From contig CAMDJV010000030.1 of assembly GCA_945901085.1 (NCBI GenBank), positions 1 to 39,344 on the forward strand: a DNA stretch of 39,344 nt, in the 5' to 3' direction. Positions 1 through 7,319 of the stretch are shown here, piece by piece (the stretch's first letter is position 1; each line of letters begins with the position of its first letter). The stretch comes from Rhodovarius crocodyli (GTDB lineage Bacteria; Pseudomonadota; Alphaproteobacteria; Acetobacterales; Acetobacteraceae). Position numbers and translations under genes: made by a program. Below the pieces are notes generated by a model. That model saw nothing but the letters and a program-made list of their open reading frames with translations, ran no database searches and was not told where the DNA came from.

Positions 1-159
1 AGCCACCGCCTCGGTAGCGACCGGCTCGGCAGCGACCGGCTCGGTGGCCGCAGCCTGAGCCTCGGCGACAGCAACAACCGCCACCGCCGCCATCTCGGGC
101 GCTGCGGCGGCAAGCTCCGCCTCAGGGCGCGCCGCTGAGGCGTCTGCCACCACCATCAT
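1..159 (-). CDS. Ala/Glu/Pro/Val-rich protein, N-terminal fragment
   Basis: An open minus-strand frame starts at ATG 159 and runs off the left edge, so only 53 residues are visible. The start is chosen because AGGAAA lies at ribosome-binding distance upstream and is followed by two consecutive ATG codons. The protein is low complexity (Ala, Glu, Val, Pro) and ends at the edge in tandem PVA-type units encoded by an 18-bp repeat in the first 50 bases. The frame stays open upstream of the ATG, so a TTG start near 217-225 is possible. Ala-rich leaders of this kind occur in phasins and in many other proteins. No function can be assigned from this fragment. Confidence 0.45.
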   Translation of the reverse strand, partial: MMVVADASAARPEAELAAAAPEMAAVAVVAVAEAQAAATEPVAAEPVATEAVA

Positions 160-436
160 GGCGGTTTCCTGGTTGGTTTCCGTCACTGGCTCTGCCGTGC
201 GGGTGGTGTCTTCAGTCAAATGCAAACTCTTTTTGAACAGGGTGGTATCACTGCGCCGATGCCGCGCGGCCTCGGCCTTTTGGGTTGCGCTTCATCGAGC
301 GTCCCGGGCGGGCCTGGCGCGGCTGGGGCAGGCTCTCCCGCCCCGCAACCTCGCCCATATGCGCCGGCGGCCTGCGTTGCGCAAGCATTTGCTGGTTTTG
401 CCGCCTGCGCCGGATGCATGACAATTCTGCGCCATG
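160..436. other. Intergenic region, no gene recognised
   Basis: This stretch separates the partial Ala-rich gene, which is transcribed leftward, from the TTT receptor, also leftward. It presumably holds the promoter of the left gene. Several short frames cross it on both strands but none has a convincing start or a recognisable product. I see no repeat or RNA gene in it. Confidence 0.5.
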
Positions 437-457
437 GCCCCGGCGCGGCGGCGGGGC
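437..457 (-). terminator. Possible hairpin terminator after TTT receptor gene
   Basis: GCCCCG at 437-442 pairs with CGGGGC at 452-457, directly after the stop codon of the receptor gene. There is no T-run on the minus strand, so this is only a weak candidate for transcription termination. Confidence 0.3.
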
Positions 458-458
458 G

Positions 459-1412
459 TTATTCGATGGTGATTCCGGCCGCGCGAATCACCGCCCCCAA
501 CTCCTCCACCTCGCGCCGGGCGATGACGTCCAACTCGGCGATGGTCATGGGCGAAAGTGTCGCCCCGGCCTCGGTGGCGCGGGCCAGCAGGGTTGCGTCC
601 TGCGCCAATTCGCGCAGCGCTGCGTTGAAGCGCTCGCGCATCGGCTGGCTCATGCCCGCGGGGCCGAAAAAGGCGAACCAGGCATCAATGGTAAAGCCGG
701 GCAGCCCCGCCTCGGCCGTGGTGGGCACATCGGGCAAGCCTGCGGCGCGCCTGGCACTCGCCATGGCCAGCGCCTTCACCCGGCCGGCCTGAACAAGCTG
801 CACCGCCGAACTCGGCGTGGTGATGAACATCTCCACCCGCCCGCCCACCACATCCTGCAGCGCCGGCGCCGCGCCGCGATAGGGCACATGCACCATCTCC
901 ACCCCAATCGCGCGGGCAAACAGCACGCCGGCAATATGCTGGATGCTGCCAATGCCCGAGGAGGCATAATTCATCGCCCCCGGCCGCTGCCGGGCGAGGG
1001 CGATGAATTCGGCCAAGTTGTTCACCGCCAGATTGGGTGCCGCCAGAATCACATGCGGCGCCATGGTCGCCATGCCCAGCGGTACGATATCGCGATTCGG
1101 GTCCCAGCCCGGGTTCTTCATCATTGCCGGGTTGCCGGCGTGGTAGCCGCTATATTGCAGCAGAATGGTGTGGCCATCGGGCGTGGCGCGGGCCGCGGCC
1201 TGGATGGCGATATTGCCATTGGCACCGGGCCGGTTCTCGATCACCACCGGCTGGCCCAGCAACCGGGCCATCCCATCGGCGAAGAGCCGGGCGGCGAAAT
1301 CCGTGCCGCCGCCGGGCGGGTTGGGCACCAGCACGGTGATCGGGCGGCTCGGCGCCCATCCCTGCGCCAGAGCAGGGGTGGCAAGCAGCAGCGGCAGGGC
1401 GCGACGTTTCAT
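459..1412 (-). CDS. TTT (Bug-type) periplasmic solute-binding receptor
   Basis: This 317-residue protein is a Bug/TctC-type extracytoplasmic receptor for the tripartite tricarboxylate transporter family. Such proteins capture carboxylates in the periplasm. A short signal peptide (MKRRALPLLLATPALAQG) is followed by family-typical blocks: the PNPPGGGTDF stretch, VIENRPGANGNIA, and the conserved VPYRG and DVPTTAEAG blocks. The start at 1412 is supported by GGAGG just upstream and by a one-base overlap with the stop of the upstream hydrolase gene, which implies translational coupling. No TctA or TctB membrane subunit lies in the window. Orphan Bug receptors of this sort are numerous in Acetobacteraceae and Burkholderiales. 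The ligand cannot be read from sequence; the partner hydrolase hints at a small carboxylate. Confidence 0.93.
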   Translation of the reverse strand: MKRRALPLLLATPALAQGWAPSRPITVLVPNPPGGGTDFAARLFADGMARLLGQPVVIENRPGANGNIAIQAAARATPDGHTILLQYSGYHAGNPAMMKNPGWDPNRDIVPLGMATMAPHVILAAPNLAVNNLAEFIALARQRPGAMNYASSGIGSIQHIAGVLFARAIGVEMVHVPYRGAAPALQDVVGGRVEMFITTPSSAVQLVQAGRVKALAMASARRAAGLPDVPTTAEAGLPGFTIDAWFAFFGPAGMSQPMRERFNAALRELAQDATLLARATEAGATLSPMTIAELDVIARREVEELGAVIRAAGITIE

Positions 1413-2302
1413 CAAATGAATCCTCCAAGGGCGGCCAGCACCTCTTCGGGTGCCTCTTCGGCCACATAATGCCCTGAGTTTACCGCATGACCAAGGACCG
1501 GACCGCTGGCATAGCCCCGCCACACCGCCAGCGGCTGATACCAGGCGCCGATCCGCCCCTTGCTGCCCCAGAGCACCAGCAGCGGGCAGGTGATTCGCTG
1601 CCCGGCGGCGCGGCTGGCGCGGTCATGCTCCAGATCAAGGCTGGCCGCCGCCCGGTAATCCTCGCAAATGGCGGTGACGGTGCCGGGCTCGCTCAGCGCG
1701 GCGAGGTAATCGGCGCGGGCGAGGGGGTGGAAGAAGCTGCGATCCTTGGGTTCGCGGCTGGTATGGATGTCGAACCATAATTCGACATTCTGCTCGATCA
1801 TCCGCTCGGGGCCCGGATGCGGCTGGGCGAGTGAGAACCAGTGATAATAGCCCATGGCGAAGGCCATATCGGCATGTTCGAAATGATGCAGCGTGGGCAC
1901 GATATCCATCACGCAAAGCCGCTCCACCGCCTCAGGGTATTGCAGCGCCATGCGATGGGCGAGGCGCGCACCACGGTCATGGGCGATGATGCTGTAGCGG
2001 GCAAAGCCCAGTTGCCCCATCAGCCCATGCGCATCGCGCGCCATCTCCTGCTTGGAATAGGCCAGATGGCTGGCGCTGGGCGGGGGCTTGGCCGAGAAGC
2101 CATAGCCACGGATATCGGCGCAGATCACCCGATGGCTGCGCGCCAGCACCGGGGCCAGCTTGTGCCACATCGCATGGGTCTGCGGGTTGCCATGCAGCAG
2201 CAGCAGCGGCGGGCCGGAACCGCCAATGCGATAGCGCACCTCATGGCCGCCAATGCTGGCGGTGTGCAGATCAAAACCCGGGAAAAACTCTGTGTCGTTC
2301 AT
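1412..2302 (-). CDS. Alpha/beta hydrolase, haloacetate (fluoroacetate) dehalogenase-like
   Basis: This 296-residue alpha/beta hydrolase belongs to the haloacetate dehalogenase group, which hydrolyses the carbon-halogen bond of haloacetates to glycolate. Visible elements are the oxyanion segment LLLLHGNPQTHAMW, the nucleophile elbow AHDRGAR with Asp109, Arg110 and Arg113, the halide-pocket pair His154-Trp155 in GYYHWF, Asp133-type MDIVPT, and His278 in NSGHYVAEE. These match the residues known for the fluoroacetate dehalogenase family: nucleophile Asp, two carboxylate-binding Arg, His-Trp of the halide pocket, catalytic His. The gene is the first of a two-gene unit, its stop overlapping the TTT receptor start by one base, and it is divergent from the decarboxylase-family operon. 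Epoxide hydrolase or another esterase activity remains possible. Confidence 0.88.
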   Translation of the reverse strand: MNDTEFFPGFDLHTASIGGHEVRYRIGGSGPPLLLLHGNPQTHAMWHKLAPVLARSHRVICADIRGYGFSAKPPPSASHLAYSKQEMARDAHGLMGQLGFARYSIIAHDRGARLAHRMALQYPEAVERLCVMDIVPTLHHFEHADMAFAMGYYHWFSLAQPHPGPERMIEQNVELWFDIHTSREPKDRSFFHPLARADYLAALSEPGTVTAICEDYRAAASLDLEHDRASRAAGQRITCPLLVLWGSKGRIGAWYQPLAVWRGYASGPVLGHAVNSGHYVAEEAPEEVLAALGGFI

Positions 2303-2431
2303 GCGCAGCCCTGGCCCCTCCGACCCTCTTGCCGCGCATTGCGCCATTGCCCTGCGCCCGCGGCAAGCCGGTTGACGCGCCCTTGGTGGGGTAGCAGCGT
2401 GGCGGTTCAACCTCTGGGGGATGCCAATACC

Positions 2432-2911
2432 ATGGCCAAGGATGATGAAGCATTGTTCGACAAGGGTCTGCCGATCCGCCGCGCCGTGCTGGGCGCGGAA
2501 TATGTCGATGGCTCGATGGCGAAAGCCGATGATTTCATGATGTCGTTCCAGCGCGCCACCACCGCGATTGCCTGGGGCTGGGCCTGGGGTGACCCGACGC
2601 TGGACCGCAGGACGCGCTCGATGCTCAACCTCGCCATGCTGACCGCGTTGGGCAAGACGCCGGAGATCAAGCTGCATGTGAAGGGTGCCTTGAACAACGG
2701 AATCTCGGTGGATGAGATCAAGGCCGTGCTGCTGCACGCCACCGCCTATTGCGGCATTCCGGCCGGGCTCGATGCCTTCAAGGCCGCGCATGAGGTGCTG
2801 CTCGCCGAGGGGGCGCTGCCGGTGAAGGCGGCCAAGGCGGAGAAGAAGGCTGCCCAGCCCAAGGCCGCGCCGGCCAAGGCCAAGCCTGCCAAGAAGAAGT
2901 CCGCCAAGTGA
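2432..2911 (+). CDS. Carboxymuconolactone decarboxylase family protein
   Basis: This 159-residue protein contains the CMD/AhpD-like helical domain. Typical blocks are the AWGDPTLDRRTRSMLNLAML segment and EIKAVLLHATAYCGIPA with Glu, Cys and His in the usual places. PcaC-type members act in the protocatechuate branch of the beta-ketoadipate pathway, but many relatives have other roles. From about residue 130 the protein has a Lys/Ala/Pro-rich tail ending in KKKSAK, longer than the usual PcaC and nucleic-acid-binding-like in composition. The start at ATG 2432 is preceded by a G-rich Shine-Dalgarno. The stop overlaps the GTG start of the next gene. Substrate unknown. Confidence 0.85.
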   Translation: MAKDDEALFDKGLPIRRAVLGAEYVDGSMAKADDFMMSFQRATTAIAWGWAWGDPTLDRRTRSMLNLAMLTALGKTPEIKLHVKGALNNGISVDEIKAVLLHATAYCGIPAGLDAFKAAHEVLLAEGALPVKAAKAEKKAAQPKAAPAKAKPAKKKSAK

Positions 2912-3801
2912 AGCGCCTCGCATTCATCGGCATCGGCAATATGGGTTGGCCGATGGCGGCCAATCTGGTGTCGAAGGGCTTTGACGTCACGGTCTGCGAC
3001 ACCGATGCCGCCCGGGTGGCGCGCTTCGTGGCCGAGATTGGCGGACATGCTGCCGCCGGTGCCGCCGAGGCCGCTGCCGGGGCGGAGGCGGTGATCACCA
3101 TCCTGCCCACCTCCAAGCAGGTGGCCCAGGTGGCCGCCCTGGTGAAGCCGGCCATGGCCAAGGGCAGCCTGTTCATCGACATGACCTCAGGCCAGCCTGG
3201 CGCCACCCGCAGCATTGCGGCCGATCTGGCCGAGGTGGGTGTGGCGATGATCGACTGCCCGGTGAGCGGTGGCGTGCCGCGGGCCAAATCCGGCGAATTG
3301 GCCATCATGGCGGGCGGCGAGGCGGCGGATCTCGACCGGGCCGATGCCGTGCTGCATGCCATGGGCACCTCCATCCATCGCTGCGGCGCCATTGGTGCGG
3401 GGCAGGCGATGAAGGCGCTGAACAATCTGGTCTCGGCCGGCGGGTTTTTGATCGGCATCGAGGCGCTGCTGATGGGCCAAAAATTTGGCCTCGACACGGC
3501 CTTGATGGTGGATGTGCTCAATGCCTCATCCGGCATGACCAATTCCAGCCAGCGCAAATTCAAGCAATTCGTGCTCTCGCGCCGCTTCGACAGCGGGTTT
3601 GGGCTGGATTTGATGGTGAAGGATATTGGCATCGCCCTGGAATTGGGCCGCGATGGCGGTGTGCCGGTGCCCTTCTCGGCGCTATGCCGCGAATTGTGGC
3701 TGGCGGCGGCGACCACGCTGGGCCCGGGTGAGGACCATACTGCGGTGGCCAAATTCTCCGAGAGCATGGCCGGCAGCGCGCTGGGCGGGGGCAATTCATG
3801 A
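2908..3801 (+). CDS. NAD(P)-dependent beta-hydroxyacid dehydrogenase (3-hydroxyisobutyrate dehydrogenase family)
   Basis: This 297-residue oxidoreductase has the family signature: the Rossmann motif FIGIGNMGWPMA at residues 6-17, the substrate-binding DCPVSGGVPRAKSGELAIMAGG block at about 117-137, and the catalytic Lys169 in GAGQAMKALNN. Members oxidise 3-hydroxyisobutyrate, tartronate semialdehyde and related 2- or 3-hydroxyacids using NAD or NADP. It starts at GTG 2908, overlapping the stop codon of the CMD gene (GTGA), and its own stop overlaps the next ATG (ATGA at 3798). The three genes are therefore one translationally coupled operon. The exact substrate cannot be read from the sequence. 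Confidence 0.92.
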   Translation: MKRLAFIGIGNMGWPMAANLVSKGFDVTVCDTDAARVARFVAEIGGHAAAGAAEAAAGAEAVITILPTSKQVAQVAALVKPAMAKGSLFIDMTSGQPGATRSIAADLAEVGVAMIDCPVSGGVPRAKSGELAIMAGGEAADLDRADAVLHAMGTSIHRCGAIGAGQAMKALNNLVSAGGFLIGIEALLMGQKFGLDTALMVDVLNASSGMTNSSQRKFKQFVLSRRFDSGFGLDLMVKDIGIALELGRDGGVPVPFSALCRELWLAAATTLGPGEDHTAVAKFSESMAGSALGGGNS

Positions 3802-4586
3802 TCTGGGAAGCCTTTGCCATTCGCTATGCCCAGCATGATCGCTCGGCCCAGCTTTGCCACGCCTATCCGGTGGCGGACCCGCATGAGGCCATGCCGCTGG
3901 ATTTCTTCGTGTGGCTGCTGCGCGCCCCCGATGGGCGGGAGATCGTGGTTGATACCGGCTATGACCAGGAATCTGCCACCAGGCGCGGCCGCCCGCTGGG
4001 CCGGCGGGTGGATGAGGCGCTGGCGACGATTGGCTGTGACACCGGCACCGTGGCCGATGTGGTGATCAGCCACCTGCATTGGGACCATGTGGGCAGCCTG
4101 GACCAGTTTCCGGCGGCGCGGTTCCATATTCAGGAGCGCGAACTGCATTTCGCCACCGGCCGGCACATGTGCAGCCCGGCCATTCGCGGCCCCTTTGATT
4201 GCGCCCATGTGGTGGCGATGATCCAGGCGCTCTATGCCGACCGGGTGGCGGTGCATACCGGCGATGTGGAGATTGCCCCTGGTGTGACGTTGCACCGGGT
4301 GGGCGGGCATTCCGATGGCTTGCAGGTGGTGCGGGTGATGACGGCGCGCGGGCCGGTGGTGATTGCCTCTGACGCCATGCATTTTTATGCCAATGCGGCC
4401 AGGGAGAATCCTTTCCCGATCATTTTCAATTTGGGCGACATGGTGGAGGGCTGGCGGATCACCCGCCGGCTGGCCGGCGGCGTGGAGAGCGCGGTCATCC
4501 CGGGGCATGACCCGATTGTGCTCAAGCGCTTCCCCAATGTGGTGGCGGGCGAGGTGGCGGCGCTGCATTTGGCGCCGCTGTTTTGA
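3798..4586 (+). CDS. MBL-fold metallohydrolase (N-acyl homoserine lactonase-like)
   Basis: This 262-residue metallo-beta-lactamase-fold hydrolase has the metal motif SHLHWDH at residues 91-97. Later metal ligands are the GGHSDG histidine, the Asp in IASDAMHFY, and the PGHDP histidine near the C terminus. This arrangement fits the AHL-lactonase/AttM branch, which hydrolyses lactone rings. In this operon, with a carboxymuconolactone decarboxylase homologue, a catabolic lactonase is as likely as quorum quenching. The start overlaps the stop of the dehydrogenase gene. No signal peptide is seen. Confidence 0.9.
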   Translation: MIWEAFAIRYAQHDRSAQLCHAYPVADPHEAMPLDFFVWLLRAPDGREIVVDTGYDQESATRRGRPLGRRVDEALATIGCDTGTVADVVISHLHWDHVGSLDQFPAARFHIQERELHFATGRHMCSPAIRGPFDCAHVVAMIQALYADRVAVHTGDVEIAPGVTLHRVGGHSDGLQVVRVMTARGPVVIASDAMHFYANAARENPFPIIFNLGDMVEGWRITRRLAGGVESAVIPGHDPIVLKRFPNVVAGEVAALHLAPLF

Positions 4587-4937
4587 TTGTTTGAGATCAA
4601 TGGGTTGTGCGTGATGGCGCGAAATATGCGCTATTCGGACAAATTGCCCTGCGCGCCCGCCCTGGTGGTTTGATCCGGGGCGGGGGAGGGGGGCGGGGGG
4701 CATGCTGTCTCCTGCGGTGGGGCGGTGAGATAGCAGGAGTGGCTCAAGGTTTAAAGGAAAAAATGCCTTAGTCGCTTCGCCTGCCTCAGCGAGTGGGCTG
4801 GCTGCGACAGCCCCGGGTGCGGCCGGGGAGGGTCGGGGCTGGAGAAATTGGTGGGCGGGAAACTTGGCGATCGCCGCTGGACTTGCCGGGACAATTGCCA
4901 AGCCGCAGTGCCTAAGGTGGCGTTTTCGGAAAACCGA
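4587..4937. other. Intergenic region with shared 17-bp motif and G-rich tract
   Basis: No gene is seen here. TATTCGGACAAATTGCC (4632-4648) recurs at 37644-37660, also about 45 bases downstream of a plus-strand stop codon. A G-rich tract spans about 4680-4700. TGCTGTCTC (4703-4711) can pair with GAGATAGCA (4727-4735) with one G-U pair, a weak hairpin. GTTTT-CGG-AAAAC at 4922-4934 is a small hairpin that, before the element inserted, lay just downstream of tRNA-Glu and may be its old terminator. Confidence 0.5.
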
Positions 4938-4952
4938 TGGTGACCCCTGCGG
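4938..4952. repeat. Attachment-site duplication, tRNA-distal copy
   Basis: TGGTGACCCCTGCGG is identical to the 3' end of tRNA-Glu at 13110-13124. It marks the left boundary of the integrated element and is the displaced tRNA 3' fragment left by site-specific integration. Confidence 0.85.
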
Positions 4953-5086
4953 ACGCCATTAGGCTAAATCAGGCCGATGCACAGCGGCGCAAAATAGCCT
5001 CGATGGTGAGCGAAAAACCAACGGTCTGAGCTGGGTTTGATCCAGCATGTTCCACCCTGTGACAGAATGACATTGCGGCCGCCAAG

Positions 5087-5111
5087 TGTGGGGGATATTG
5101 TGGGGGATGGA
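5087..5111 (+). repeat. End-associated 25-bp repeat, left copy
   Basis: The sequence begins TGTGGGG and contains ATATTGTGGGGGA. It matches 13034-13058 in 23 of 25 positions, in direct orientation. Internally it is two TGTGGGG(G)-A units separated by ATAT. It sits 34 bases before the integrase start and 135 bases inside the left att copy. A role as an arm-type integrase-binding or excisionase site is inference. Confidence 0.7.
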
Positions 5112-5144
5112 TTTCCCTCGACACATTCACACGGAGCGGCGGCA

Positions 5145-6503
5145 ATGGCTGGCAATCTCGACGCAAAGACAGTGGAAGCGGCCAAGAAGCGCGAGAATAC
5201 CTACCGCCTGTCTGATGGCGGCGGGTTGTTGCTGGAGGTGCGGCCGACCGGGGCGCGGGTTTGGCTGTGCCGGGTGACGGTGCATGGTCGGCGAAGAGAT
5301 ATGGGCCTTGGCGGTTACCCTGCCGTTACCCTTAAGGAAGCGCGGGAGAAGGCGGCGGCGGCGCGCAAGATCGCAACAGACGGTGGTGATCCGGTGGCGG
5401 AGCGCGAGCGGCTTGAGCGGGAGCGGGCAGCGCAACGCAAGGCGACGGCCGAAGCGGAGATGCGAACCTTCAAAAACGTGGCGTTGAAATTCATCAAAGC
5501 CGAGGCCCCCAGTTGGCGGAGTGAGCGCACGGCGCCGATGTGGGAGGCGTCACTTGAACGCTGGGCCTTTCCAGAACTCGGCGCGCTGCCGGTGGCCGAG
5601 GTGGACCGCCCGGCGGTGCTGCGCGCCATGGGCGAGGTGTGGCGCACGCGGCCCGCGACTGGGCGCAAGGTGGTGCGCCGCATCGGTGCCATTCTGCGCT
5701 ATGCCGCTGCCCATGGCTGGCGCGCCAATGACAACCCGGCCGATGTGCGGATGCTGCGCCATGCTGGCCTTCCTGGGGTGCCCGGTGGCCGCAAGCAGCC
5801 TTCGTTACATTGGCGGCGCGTGCCGGCCTTCCTGGCGAGGCTGGACACCATGCCAGGGCTTGGCGCACTGGCGCTGCGGCTTGTTGTGTTGACGGCGCTG
5901 CGCTCCGGCGAGGTGCGGAATGCGCGGTGGTCATGGATTTCCTTTGATGGGGTGCCGACGCTGACGGTGCCCGGCGAGGTGATGAAGGCGAAAAAGACGG
6001 GCGAGGTGCAGGCGCATCGCGTTCCGCTCTCCGGCGCCGCCCTTGAGGCCCTGGCGCGGGCCTATGCCTTGGCGAATGGCACCATCGCATCCGCGGCCGA
6101 GCTTCCGAAACTGGCGGCACTGGCGCGGGATGCGCTGATCTTCCCCAGCGCCAAGCGGACCACGCCTCTTTCCGATATGGCGTTATCTGCCGTTATGCGG
6201 CGGATGAATGCGGACAGGCCGGAGGATATGCCGGCCCCCTGGCGCGATGCTGACGGCCGCGAGGCGGTGCCGCACGGATTCAGGGCCGCTTTTTCGACTT
6301 GGGTTGATGACACCCGCCCGGCCGAGCGTGAGGCGGCTGAGAAGGCTTTGGCGCATGAGGTGGCGAACAAGGTGAGCGCGGCTTATCGGCGCTCCGATTT
6401 GTTCGACCGGCGGCAGCCGCTTATGCGCGATTGGGCTGAATATTGCGGCAGCGTCCCGGAGCGGAGTGTGGGCGAGCGTGTTGTTAATGGCCTTTTCGCA
6501 TGA
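5145..6503 (+). CDS. Tyrosine recombinase/integrase (P4 type, DUF4102 N-terminus)
   Basis: This 452-residue integrase catalyses excision and insertion of the element at tRNA-Glu. An N-terminal DUF4102 arm-binding domain (about residues 5-85, with RLSDGGGLLLEV and MGLGGYPAVTLKEAR) is followed by a core-binding region. The C-terminal catalytic domain carries Arg253 (TALRSGEV), His377 and Arg380 (PHGFRAAF), His404 (KALAHE) and the nucleophile Tyr414 (SAAYRRSD). All catalytic residues are present, so it looks intact. The ATG at 5145 is chosen over an upstream in-frame ATG (5037) because the DUF4102 domain begins there, GGAGCGG precedes it, and the upstream part would encode the repeat region. Confidence 0.95.
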   Translation: MAGNLDAKTVEAAKKRENTYRLSDGGGLLLEVRPTGARVWLCRVTVHGRRRDMGLGGYPAVTLKEAREKAAAARKIATDGGDPVAERERLERERAAQRKATAEAEMRTFKNVALKFIKAEAPSWRSERTAPMWEASLERWAFPELGALPVAEVDRPAVLRAMGEVWRTRPATGRKVVRRIGAILRYAAAHGWRANDNPADVRMLRHAGLPGVPGGRKQPSLHWRRVPAFLARLDTMPGLGALALRLVVLTALRSGEVRNARWSWISFDGVPTLTVPGEVMKAKKTGEVQAHRVPLSGAALEALARAYALANGTIASAAELPKLAALARDALIFPSAKRTTPLSDMALSAVMRRMNADRPEDMPAPWRDADGREAVPHGFRAAFSTWVDDTRPAEREAAEKALAHEVANKVSAAYRRSDLFDRRQPLMRDWAEYCGSVPERSVGERVVNGLFA

Positions 6504-6539
6504 CCCGACCACCCGGTAAGCGCGCCGCATGGGGATATT

Positions 6540-6971
6540 TTACCGGCGAAAGCCGTTAATAACCCATCGCAGTCCCACGCCCAGTAAAATCAAAAAAATG
6601 CAGGGAAGAAACGCCAATAATGCAGCAAATTTTAGTATTTCCCCTCTTTTATTAGATATTTCTTGCTCCCGCTTTGCGGCTTCTGTCTGGACGAATGATC
6701 TGGCCCATTGATCAAGTGTATCTCGAACAATTTTTGTATCAGAAAAAACGGTTACATGGTTGGGGAAATCCAATTGATTGTGGTGCGGGTATTCCGTCTG
6801 ATTGAAAGATAGTCTCCGTAACTCGAGTAAATCCAAGGTCTCAGTGAGAACAAAATACTTGGTTTGGAGATGCGGCGCGCGAATTTCGTCCCAATGCACA
6901 GCCGCAACGATAGCGATCCAGATGGCACTGGCAAAAATCCATAGTCGTACAGTGCCGCGCCAGACATTCAT
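6540..6971 (-). CDS. Two-TM membrane protein of unknown function
   Basis: This 143-residue protein is not assigned to a family. It has an N-terminal hydrophobic segment (about residues 9-25), a polar central region of about 80 residues, a Lys/Glu-rich stretch ending SNKRGEILK, and a C-terminal transmembrane segment (about 112-135) before a basic tail. The topology suggests an inner-membrane protein with a periplasmic central domain. Its base composition is clearly lower in GC than its neighbours, and it is the only gene on the minus strand in the element, facing the integrase 3' end. That pattern is typical of a recently acquired cargo gene. A role such as superinfection exclusion is only a guess. 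The ribosome-binding site is weak. Confidence 0.7.
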   Translation of the reverse strand: MNVWRGTVRLWIFASAIWIAIVAAVHWDEIRAPHLQTKYFVLTETLDLLELRRLSFNQTEYPHHNQLDFPNHVTVFSDTKIVRDTLDQWARSFVQTEAAKREQEISNKRGEILKFAALLAFLPCIFLILLGVGLRWVINGFRR

Positions 6972-7041
6972 CTTTGCAGCGTATTCGATGATCCAGTCAG
7001 AAGTCTAGTCAGCTAGTGCTGGCCGGCGCTCGTTTGATGTT

Positions 7042-7151
7042 ACGTCAACGTCAACGTCAACGGCAACACTGGCAACGGTGGCAACAATGGCGGAAACCTG
7101 CCGTTTTAAGGCGTTGCCAGTTTCATTCGTGCCGGTGGTAACGCTGGCAAC
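7042..7151. repeat. Cluster of ACGTCA and 9-bp-period GGCAAC repeats
   Basis: ACGTCA occurs three times in tandem (7042-7059). GGCAAC follows at 7062, 7071 and 7080 with a strict nine-base period, then GTTGCC (the reverse complement) at 7113 and GGCAAC at 7146. The same words with the same nine-base period recur at 11733-11822. Iteron-like replication or repressor binding is a possibility. Confidence 0.65.
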
Positions 7152-7229
7152 GCTCGCATGCCTGAGCGCGCCGCATGGGTGCAAATCGGATGGCGTGAAA
7201 CGCGGCGCCTTTCATGTAATCTCTGACTT

Positions 7230-7289
7230 GGCGGGGCTAGGTTTGGCCGCCGAACGCCCGATTTCCGAACGGGCCGCCCCGCCGCTTTT
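7230..7289 (+). promoter_or_regulatory. Candidate structured 5' leader or attenuator
   Basis: GGCGGGGC (7230-7237) pairs perfectly with GCCCCGCC (7276-7283). It encloses an inner GCCCG (7256-7260)/CGGGC (7270-7274) hairpin. The closing stem is followed by GCTTTTAATT, so the element could work as an intrinsic terminator or attenuator. It ends about 36 bases before the ATG at 7320. Confidence 0.45.
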
Positions 7290-7319
7290 AATTCGGAACG
7301 CGCATCGGAGGCGCCGGGT

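Larger units (their letters stand above)
6972..7319. other. Intergenic control region with GGCAAC cluster and structured leader
   Basis: The region lies between the divergent membrane-protein gene and the plus-strand operon. It holds three direct ACGTCA units (7042-7059), GGCAAC words spaced nine bases apart (7062, 7071, 7080), a reversed GTTGCC at 7113 and another GGCAAC at 7146. A foldable element follows at 7230-7283. A short plus-strand frame at 7078-7407 does not look like a protein. The region is a plausible promoter, operator or replication-origin zone; that is inference. Confidence 0.6.

Noticed and set aside
4703-4735. Hairpin after the lactonase gene as a terminator
   Set aside because: The stem is imperfect with a 15-base loop, lies over 110 bases from the stop and has no T-run.
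2778-4901. A 707-residue minus-strand frame over the dehydrogenase and lactonase genes
   Set aside because: The plus-strand genes carry full family motifs and ATGA/GTGA coupling; the reverse frame has no domain and no ribosome-binding site.
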